DNA from: Dehalococcoidales bacterium
GTDB taxonomy: Bacteria; Chloroflexota; Dehalococcoidia; Dehalococcoidales; UBA2162
Direction of reading: 5' to 3'
Assembly (NCBI GenBank): GCA_020354275.1
Contig: CP070645.1
Coordinates: 1,196,174-1,207,702, forward strand
Length of the DNA stretch: 11,529 nt
Shown here one piece after another: positions 6,351 through 11,529 of the stretch. Below the pieces are notes generated by a model. The model made no database searches. It was not told where the DNA came from and worked only from the letters and a program-made list of their open reading frames with translations. Position numbers and translations under genes: made by a program. Numbering within the stretch: position 1 is the stretch's first letter; every line of letters starts with the position of its first letter.

Positions 6351-6986
6351 ATGAAATTTCCCTATAGTGAAACAGTACTGGAACATTTCCGTAGACCACG
6401 CAACGTGGGTAAGATTGAGGATGCCGATGGTAAGGCAATAGAGGGGAGCCCTGCCTGTGGCGATATGGTTTCGGTCTATATCAATGTCGAGCCCGAAACA
6501 AAGAAGATAAGCGATATTAAGTTTGAATCCTACGGCTGTGCCTCGAACATAGCTACTGGTTCCATCATAACGGAACTGGCCAAGGGTAAGACGCTTGACG
6601 AAGCCAAAAAGATTACCTGGAAACAGGCTTCGGATGCTCTGGGAGGGCTGCCGAAAATCAAGGCTCATTGTTCCGTTCTGGCGGTGGAGGGGCTGCGCTC
6701 GGCGATACAGAACTACGAAGAACGCCATGGCCTGGTTAAAGAGCAGAAAAAGACTACCGTGGATATAGTACGCCGGCGTTTGAAAAAGGTTATGAACCCA
6801 ATAACCGGATTAGATCTGGTGCGTACTAAAATGATAAAAGATATAGAATTGAAAAACGGAACGGTAAAAGTTGTTGTCGATCTGCCCCCGGAACACCAGT
6901 TCGCACGCTCCATGAAGGAAGAGATAATAGAGAAGATCGAACCCCTCTGGGATATTACGGAAGTATCAGTTGAATTTACCGAATAA
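6351..6986 (+). CDS. IscU-type Fe-S scaffold fused to a MIP18/DUF59-like domain
   Basis: A 211-residue protein. Residues 1-125 match the IscU scaffold, which assembles Fe-S clusters on three Cys. Ligands C36 (SPACGD), C63 (YGCASN) and C107 (AHCSVLAVEG) are all present, with the regulatory D38 and H106. The usual LPPVK chaperone motif reads LPKIK. Residues about 136-211 look like a MIP18/DUF59 domain, as found at the N-terminus of Mrp/ApbC and in SufT: VRRRLKKVMNPITGLDLV, then VKVVVDLPPEHQFARSM and WDITEVSVEF. The domain lacks the Cys that many members carry. The ribosome site AAGGAGGG is strong and the gap after the NifS-like stop is 19 bases, so it is the last gene of the operon. An IscU fused to this domain is unusual; the fusion may couple assembly to delivery of clusters. 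Confidence 0.88.
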   Translation: MKFPYSETVLEHFRRPRNVGKIEDADGKAIEGSPACGDMVSVYINVEPETKKISDIKFESYGCASNIATGSIITELAKGKTLDEAKKITWKQASDALGGLPKIKAHCSVLAVEGLRSAIQNYEERHGLVKEQKKTTVDIVRRRLKKVMNPITGLDLVRTKMIKDIELKNGTVKVVVDLPPEHQFARSMKEEIIEKIEPLWDITEVSVEFTE

Positions 6987-7062
6987 ACATCATTTCAATT
7001 TGGTACTACCTAGAGGCGATATTTTAATGCTGCTAAAATGAATACGTATCTAGGGGGTGAAA

Positions 7063-7302
7063 ATGATGTTGCATATGTGGGATGTACCATCAGGTATGGG
7101 TTGGTGGATTGGTTTTGGCGGAATATGGATGATAATATTCTGGGCAGGACTTATTGCCCTCGTCGTTTGGGGAATAACTAAGCTAAGCAAGCGAGAAGGT
7201 TCCACTCAGGGGAGAAACCCTACTGATGTAATCAAAGAACGCTATGCCAGGGGTGAGATATCCAGGGAAGAGTTCGAGCAGATGAAAAAGGACCTGTCCT
7301 GA
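7063..7302 (+). CDS. Single-span membrane protein with C-terminal SHOCT domain
   Basis: A 79-residue protein. A Met-rich N-terminus (MMLHMWDVPSGMG) leads into one hydrophobic helix (about 14-40). A charged linker follows, then a SHOCT motif: DVIKERYARGEISREEFEQMKKDL. Read in two parts it is DVIKERYARGEIS and REEFEQMKKDL, the usual short oligomerisation-like module at the C-terminus of small membrane proteins. The start is set at the ATG 7063 because the in-frame GTG at 7057 lies inside the AGGGGGTG ribosome site; ATG 7066 is equally possible. It lies 45 bases before copA on the same strand, and such SHOCT proteins often accompany copper-handling genes, so co-transcription and an accessory role in copper or envelope stress are inferred. 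Confidence 0.82.
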   Translation: MMLHMWDVPSGMGWWIGFGGIWMIIFWAGLIALVVWGITKLSKREGSTQGRNPTDVIKERYARGEISREEFEQMKKDLS

Positions 7303-7347
7303 TTTTGGGCGGATAACATGTGAAGCAGATACTAACGGGGAGATACA

Positions 7348-10011
7348 ATGACGCAGAAACCTGGCATGAAGAAGCCAGAGAAAGCTCAAATCCACATTGC
7401 TGGTATGACCTGCACTACCTGTGCCGCTACCATAGAGAAGGGGCTGACTGGGACACCGGGAGTACAGCAGGCTAGAGTCAACTTTGCTGCTGGAAAAGCG
7501 ACTATAGAATATGATTCCGGGAGGGTGAGCCTAGGCCGGATTAAGGACACAGTAGCTGAACTAGGGTATAGAATAGCCACCCGGAAGTCTACCTTTCCGG
7601 TAATTGGGATGACCTGCGCCGCTTGTGTTGACCGGGTAGAAAAGGCCCTGGGCAATGTACCTGGTGTTGTTTCAGCTACGGTTAACTTGGCTTCGGAGAA
7701 GGCCACAGTCGAATATCTTGAGGGTACCCAGTTCTCTGAATTAAAACGTGCCGTGGCCGAGGCGGGGTACCAGCTAAGCCCGGAAGCCTACACTGAAGAA
7801 GATATCACCGGTACTGCCCGGCAGGAGACCCGAAGCGTCAGGAACAGGCTAGCCCTGGCAGTGGTTCTCGCTGTCACAATCATGACTTTGATGTGGATCC
7901 CCTCCTTTAGTGGCAAGCCTTATTTATTATGGGTTCTGGCAACGCCAGTACAGTTCTGGGCAGGCTGGCAGTTCTACCGCGGTGCCTGGGGCGCGCTTAA
8001 ACACAAGACCACGGATATGAATACCCTGATTGCGGTGGGTACATCAGCAGCTTATATATACAGCGTAATAGCAGTCCTGTTTCCCGGTCTTTTCACCGCT
8101 GGAGGTCTGGAACCACAGCTTTATTTTGACACTTCAGCCATGATTATTGCTTTGATTCTGCTGGGGCGGTATTTCGAGAGCCGGGCCAGAGGACAGACCA
8201 CAGAGGCAATAAAAAAACTGATTGGCCTGCAACCGAAAATGGCTGTGGTTACCAGGGATGGTAAAGAGCAGGAAATTCCTGTTGAAGATGTCCGGGTTGG
8301 TGATCTCATTCTGGTGCGTCCAGGCGATAGAGTCCCGGTCGACGGTATTATACACCAGGGGTATTCCAGCATCGATGAATCTATGATTACCGGTGAAAGT
8401 ATACCGGTAGATAAGAAGGCAGGCGATGAGGTTATTGCGGCCACCATTAACAGGATGGGCAGCTTCCTCTTTGAGGCAAAGAAGGTGGGTAAAGACACTG
8501 CCCTGGCCCGGATTATCCGGCTGGTGGAGGAAGCCCAGGGGAGCAAGGCCCCCATTCAGCGGCTGACCGACATCGTCGCCAGCTACTTTGTACCGATAGT
8601 CATCAGTATCGCTATTGTCACTTTTATAGTATGGTATTTTATAGGTCCTCCTCCCGTAATAACCTTTGCCCTGCTCAACTTTATAGCCGTACTTATTATC
8701 GCCTGTCCCTGTGCCCTGGGGCTGGCCACCCCCACGGCAATTATGGTTGGCACGGGCAAAGGGGCCGAATACGGTGTACTCATAAAAAGTGCTGAATCGC
8801 TGGAACGTTCAGGGAAAATAGATACCGTTCTACTGGATAAGACCGGTACCCTTACCAGTGGTAAACCCGAGGTAACTGATATCATCGCCGCCACTTCTTC
8901 ATCACCGGAGGAGGTACTTCAGCTGGCGGCTTCTGCCGAATATGGTTCGGAGCACCCCCTTGGTGAAGCAATAGTCAGGTTAGCCCAGGACAAAGGTATG
9001 CAGGTGATTCCATTGAAAGACTTTAATGCCATACCAGGTTTCGGTATAGCTGCTTCATTGAACGGGAAAGACGTCTTGCTGGGTAATCTGAGGCTGATGA
9101 CGGAGAGGGGCATTCTACTGAATAGCCTGCAGGAGGAAGCTGAAAACCTTAGAAAAAATGGTAAGACGGTGATGTTCCTTAGCTCAGATAGGCAGGTAAC
9201 GGGAATCATCGCTCTAGCTGATGCCATCAAGCCGGGTGCCGGAGAGACGGTCAGGAGCCTTCGCCGGATGGGTATTGAGGTCGGGATGATTACCGGAGAT
9301 AGCCAAAACACTGCTCAGGCTATTGCCCGGGAGGCAGGTGTTGACCGTGTTCTGGCCGAGGTATTACCTGAATACAAAGCCCAGGAAGTAAAGAAGCTGC
9401 AGGACGAAGGAAAAGTGGTGGCAATGGTCTGTGACGGAATAAACGATGCCCCGGCCCTGGCTCAGGCGGATATAGGCATTGCTATCGGCACCGGCACTGA
9501 TGTTGCCATGGAGACCGGCGATATCACGTTAATCAGGGGGGAATTGAGCGGAATCGTAACCGCTATATCGCTGGGCAAGCGCACCATGAGGACGATCAAA
9601 CAGAACCTCTTCTGGGCGTTTGCCTATAACACAACCCTGATTCCCGTGGCGGCTGGTGTATTGTATCTGGCCTTCGGGCAGGCCGGGGTCCCTTCGGGAC
9701 TGAGCTTTATCCTGGGTGATTACGGATTCCTTAATCCAATCCTGGCCGCGGCAGCGATGGCGGCCAGTTCCCTTACCGTGGTGCTTAACTCCCTACGGCT
9801 CAGAAGGTTCAGGCCGGTCATGTTTGACGAAGCTACAGGAGGTGATGTCATGGCAATCGACCCGGTATGTAAGATGGAAGTGGAGGAAAGCACGGCAGCG
9901 GCCACTTCAGAATACAAAGGTAAGAAGTACTATTTCTGCGCTGTAGGTTGCAAAAAGGCCTTCGATGAAGACCCTGAAAAATACCTGACCGTAGAGAAGA
10001 AGCCAGCCTGA
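7348..10011 (+). CDS. copA: Copper-exporting P1B-type ATPase with two HMA domains and C-terminal YHS domain
   Basis: An 887-residue pump that uses ATP to move Cu(I) across the inner membrane. Two HMA metal-binding domains carry GMTCTTC (C22, C25) and GMTCAAC (C90, C93). The actuator has TGES (349-352). The transmembrane metal site has CPC (453-455), YN (760-761) and MAASS (804-808), the set typical of Cu(I) members. Phosphorylation is at D497 (DKTGTLT); the nucleotide-binding SEHPLG is at 534-539. The hinge motif reads CDGIND (695-700) where GDGxND is nearly universal. A YHS domain (836-887; C841, C864, C868) is appended, starting at an in-frame Met with its own ribosome site. The ATG has GGGGAG upstream and follows the SHOCT gene. 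No copper-responsive operator was recognised. Confidence 0.95.
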   Translation: MTQKPGMKKPEKAQIHIAGMTCTTCAATIEKGLTGTPGVQQARVNFAAGKATIEYDSGRVSLGRIKDTVAELGYRIATRKSTFPVIGMTCAACVDRVEKALGNVPGVVSATVNLASEKATVEYLEGTQFSELKRAVAEAGYQLSPEAYTEEDITGTARQETRSVRNRLALAVVLAVTIMTLMWIPSFSGKPYLLWVLATPVQFWAGWQFYRGAWGALKHKTTDMNTLIAVGTSAAYIYSVIAVLFPGLFTAGGLEPQLYFDTSAMIIALILLGRYFESRARGQTTEAIKKLIGLQPKMAVVTRDGKEQEIPVEDVRVGDLILVRPGDRVPVDGIIHQGYSSIDESMITGESIPVDKKAGDEVIAATINRMGSFLFEAKKVGKDTALARIIRLVEEAQGSKAPIQRLTDIVASYFVPIVISIAIVTFIVWYFIGPPPVITFALLNFIAVLIIACPCALGLATPTAIMVGTGKGAEYGVLIKSAESLERSGKIDTVLLDKTGTLTSGKPEVTDIIAATSSSPEEVLQLAASAEYGSEHPLGEAIVRLAQDKGMQVIPLKDFNAIPGFGIAASLNGKDVLLGNLRLMTERGILLNSLQEEAENLRKNGKTVMFLSSDRQVTGIIALADAIKPGAGETVRSLRRMGIEVGMITGDSQNTAQAIAREAGVDRVLAEVLPEYKAQEVKKLQDEGKVVAMVCDGINDAPALAQADIGIAIGTGTDVAMETGDITLIRGELSGIVTAISLGKRTMRTIKQNLFWAFAYNTTLIPVAAGVLYLAFGQAGVPSGLSFILGDYGFLNPILAAAAMAASSLTVVLNSLRLRRFRPVMFDEATGGDVMAIDPVCKMEVEESTAAATSEYKGKKYYFCAVGCKKAFDEDPEKYLTVEKKPA
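9837..9852 (+). promoter_or_regulatory. Perfect internal ribosome binding site and start codon inside copA
   Basis: AGGAGGTGAT followed by GTC and ATG, in the copA frame at codon 835. The residues encoded across it (TGGDVM) lie in the linker between the last transmembrane helix and the YHS domain, where protein constraint is low. Confidence 0.6.
9850..10011 (+). CDS. Nested in-frame ORF: YHS metal-binding domain with its own start
   Basis: The final 53 codons of copA form a complete YHS domain (MAIDPVCKMEV, then YYFCAVGC and FDEDPEKY) that begins exactly at an ATG. That ATG is preceded by AGGAGGTGAT (9837-9846), a ten-base match to the anti-Shine-Dalgarno with ideal spacing. Free YHS proteins commonly begin with this same Met-Ala-x-Asp-Pro-Val-Cys sequence. 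The site and start are seen directly; separate production of a small copper- or metal-binding protein in addition to the fused form is inferred. A recent fusion of a once separate downstream gene would explain the relic ribosome site equally well. Confidence 0.5.
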   Translation: MAIDPVCKMEVEESTAAATSEYKGKKYYFCAVGCKKAFDEDPEKYLTVEKKPA

Positions 10012-10058
10012 TATTTAAAGGGGTGGAATATCCTTAGAAGGAATCCCATGTCAGCAGG

Positions 10059-10973
10059 CTATTCTGCCAGCCTTTGCAGGTAGCGGTGTGCCTGAAGGGC
10101 GGCTTTAGCACCCTCGCCGGCAGCGACCACTATCTGCTTCTCAGGTACGCTGGTCACATCTCCGGCAGCGTAAAGTCCCTTTATTGAGGTTTCGCAGTTG
10201 CAGTTGACCGGTACTTCATTCCACTGGTTGAGATCAACAAGCTGGCTCAGCGGTTCGGAGTTGGGAATCAGGCCAATTTCAATAAAAACACCAGTCACCT
10301 GGAGTTGTTTCATCTCCTCGCTTTTCAGGTCTTTGACCACCAGCCCTTCCACCAGACTTTCACCCTCGATCTTTTCGGTCTGGTGTTCGGTGAATATGCT
10401 TAAGTTTTCAGCACCAGAAAGTTTGTCAATCAGAATGCCGTCACCTGTTAGTAGGGTTAGTGAGACCAGGTCAACGTGTTCCGCGATTTTCACCATGTCC
10501 AGGGCGGCTTCTAGGGCAGAGTTACCACCTCCAATAACAGCTACCCTTTGTCCAGCGAAAATGGGGCCATCACATATGGCACAGTAGGTAACTCCCCTGC
10601 CGGTCAGCTCTCTTTCGCCCGGCACGTTCAGCATTCTCGGTCTCTTGCCGGTAGCAAAGATGGTTGCCCGTGACTGGTACTTTTCTCCGCTTTCGGTAAC
10701 AACCTCAAACCCAGAATCTATCTTCTCAACAAGGGTAACTTTGTAACCTATCTTCTGTTCTACTGGGAATTGACTCACTTGGGTATGAAACTTACCAATC
10801 AGTTCTGGGGCTTCAATGAATTGATAACCTAGGTAGTTTTCGACGCTGGTTGTCCAGTTCATCTGCCCGCCGATATCATTGCTTACCAGCAACGCATTCA
10901 ATCGCTTGCGGGCGGCATATACGGTGGCTGCCAGGCCGGCTGGGCCGCCACCGACTATTGTCAGTTCGTACAT
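10059..10973 (-). CDS. trxB: AhpF-like thioredoxin reductase (flavin disulfide reductase)
   Basis: A 304-residue FAD protein of the thioredoxin reductase class. The FAD motif is GGGPAGL (8-14), the redox-active pair is CAIC (C131, C134) and the second nucleotide motif is GGGNSALEAA (148-157). The C-terminal FAD signature is GLYAAGDVTSVPEKQIVVA (266-284). The HRRxxxR motif that binds the NADPH phosphate in classical TrxB is absent, and the second half (GVFIEIGLIPNSEPL, CETSIKGLYAAGD) is closest to AhpF, suggesting NADH use. It lacks the N-terminal thioredoxin-like part of AhpF, so it needs a separate partner. The glutaredoxin-type selenoprotein gene 33 bases upstream on the same strand is the obvious candidate. 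AGGGGA upstream supports the ATG. CopA is convergent, with 47 bases between the stops and no clear terminator. Confidence 0.92.
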   Translation of the reverse strand: MYELTIVGGGPAGLAATVYAARKRLNALLVSNDIGGQMNWTTSVENYLGYQFIEAPELIGKFHTQVSQFPVEQKIGYKVTLVEKIDSGFEVVTESGEKYQSRATIFATGKRPRMLNVPGERELTGRGVTYCAICDGPIFAGQRVAVIGGGNSALEAALDMVKIAEHVDLVSLTLLTGDGILIDKLSGAENLSIFTEHQTEKIEGESLVEGLVVKDLKSEEMKQLQVTGVFIEIGLIPNSEPLSQLVDLNQWNEVPVNCNCETSIKGLYAAGDVTSVPEKQIVVAAGEGAKAALQAHRYLQRLAE

Positions 10974-11006
10974 CGCAATCCCCTAGTTCAAGCAGGTATA
11001 AAACAA

Positions 11007-11246
11007 CTACTTTATCAGCAGTTCATCCAGCTTGGCCTGGTTGAACCCGACCATAATCTCGTTATCAACGATAATGACCGGGACGCCCATCTGACCTGAC
11101 TTCTCTATCATTTCCTTGGCTTTACTCTGGTCAGCGGCGACATCGTAATCCTGGTAGGCAATTCCTTTCTGCGAAAGATACTCTTTCGCCTGACGGCAAT
11201 AGGGTCAGGTGGGGGTACTGTAGACAATAATGTCTTTTGCGGCCAT
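11007..11246 (-). CDS. Selenocysteine-containing glutaredoxin-like protein (YruB/NrdH type), in-frame TGA as Sec14
   Basis: A 79-residue thioredoxin-fold protein read through one in-frame TGA (11207-11205). It begins MAAKDIIVYSTPT, then U14-PYC17, RQAKEYLSQKG, and later EKSGQMGVPVIIVDNEIMVGF. In the YruB-like glutaredoxin family this position is the first, nucleophilic Cys of CPYC. The downstream part has the cis-Pro motif GVPV and a full-length end. GAGAGGTGA is a strong ribosome site before the ATG. A hairpin after the TGA matches bacterial SECIS rules. As a selenol redoxin it probably reduces disulfides or peroxides and is recycled by the AhpF-like reductase in the same operon. The alternative is a TGC-to-TGA mutation or read error, which the hairpin argues against. 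Sec machinery is not in the window. Confidence 0.85.
11171..11189 (-). promoter_or_regulatory. Candidate bacterial SECIS element
   Basis: On the minus strand GCGAAAG (11189-11183) pairs perfectly with CTTTCGC (11177-11171) around the five-base loop AGTAT. Twenty-two bases separate the TGA from the loop, and G is the second loop base. Known bacterial SECIS elements have a small apical loop with G in the first two positions at about 16-37 bases from the UGA, so all criteria are met. The hairpin also encodes AKEYLS. Confidence 0.75.
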
Positions 11247-11332
11247 AGTTTCACCTCTCTTATATCATAAATGTGGGGATTATCGGGTTTCAGGGTAAAT
11301 ATTCATATGCCCTTATCTATATAAATATATAA

Positions 11333-11366
11333 CTATGATATTAAGGGTTATGTCAATGCCATTGAC
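11333..11366 (-). promoter_or_regulatory. Candidate promoter and palindromic operator for the redoxin-reductase operon
   Basis: On the minus strand TTGACA (11356-11351) is followed after 18 bases by a weak -10, TTATAT (11332-11327); the true -10 may lie slightly elsewhere in this AT-rich tract. The perfect palindrome GTCAATG-C-CATTGAC (11352-11366) overlaps the -35 box, a typical place for a repressor site. The leader to the ATG would be about 75 bases. Confidence 0.4.
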
Positions 11367-11471
11367 GATAAAATTTTCATTACATTTTCCTTTTGTATTA
11401 CCGTATAGAGGTGCATTTATAATTTTAACCTGTTGACTGCTGTTTTTGTTATTCTAGGCTGAACCGCCAAA

Positions 11472-11500
11472 TTGTCAGTAGTTATCGCCTATGCTAAAAT
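11472..11500 (+). promoter_or_regulatory. Sigma-70-type promoter for a gene beyond the right edge
   Basis: TTGTCA (11472-11477) and TAAAAT (11495-11500) are 17 bases apart. A GGAG follows at 11512-11515, but the ATG at 11520 is immediately followed by TAA, so the real start must be another codon or lie outside the window. The rest of the gap 11247-11471 shows no gene. Confidence 0.5.
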
Positions 11501-11529
11501 GGCATTATCTTGGAGACAAATGTAAAAGA

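Noticed and set aside
10012..10058. Bidirectional terminator between copA and the reductase (TCCTT-AG-AAGGA)
   Set aside because: The stem is five base pairs with a two-base loop and no T tract on either side.
11510..11529. Start of a new gene at the right edge (ATG at 11520 after GGAG)
   Set aside because: The ATG is directly followed by TAA; a TTG at 11510 is open to the edge, but too few codons are visible to support a call.

Overview
The window carries about a dozen genes of what looks like an anaerobic bacterium. Codon choice, moderate GC, strong Shine-Dalgarno sites, an IscU-type scaffold and the overall gene style would fit an uncultured Chloroflexota (Dehalococcoidia-like) genome, but that placement is an inference from protein flavour only. 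No mobile element, rRNA, tRNA or CRISPR array was seen.

Positions 1-3858 form a signalling block. A divergent pair, a membrane-bound MASE3-PAS-PAS histidine kinase (minus) and an OmpR/PhoB-class response regulator (plus), shares a 169-base region with two good back-to-back promoters. The pair is flanked by two copies (43 of 49 identical, in inverted orientation) of one promoter element. One faces the start of an Hsp20-type small heat shock protein that runs off the left edge. The other faces a small Cys-rich protein. Each copy holds 11-base-spaced repeats like a Pho box and lies just upstream of a -10 hexamer, so the simplest reading is that the response regulator controls both outward genes.

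Positions 3859-4493 hold a structured intergenic stretch, an unrecognised 63-residue protein and a possible terminator.

Positions 4494-6986 form a tight sulfur-trafficking operon: TusA-like carrier, DsrE-like protein, NifS/IscS-like protein and an IscU scaffold fused to a MIP18-type domain. The NifS-like protein keeps the fold and the mobile-loop Cys but has lost the PLP lysine (Thr207 instead) and several other PLP-contacting residues. It therefore looks like a pseudo-desulfurase in a persulfide relay.

Positions 7063-10011 hold a one-helix SHOCT protein and a CopA-type copper P1B ATPase with two HMA domains and a C-terminal YHS domain. The YHS domain has its own perfect ribosome binding site and ATG inside the copA frame, so it may also be made as a free small metal-binding protein.

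Positions 10059-11246 (minus) hold a redox pair: a YruB/NrdH-type glutaredoxin followed by an AhpF-like thioredoxin reductase. The glutaredoxin gene has an in-frame TGA exactly where the first Cys of CPYC belongs, followed 22 bases later by the loop of a perfect 7-bp hairpin with G at the second loop position. These are the hallmarks of a bacterial SECIS, so this is very probably a selenoprotein (UPYC) that ordinary gene calling would miss or truncate. The right end (11247-11529) is intergenic, with a palindrome over the glutaredoxin promoter and a good rightward promoter for a gene beyond the window.
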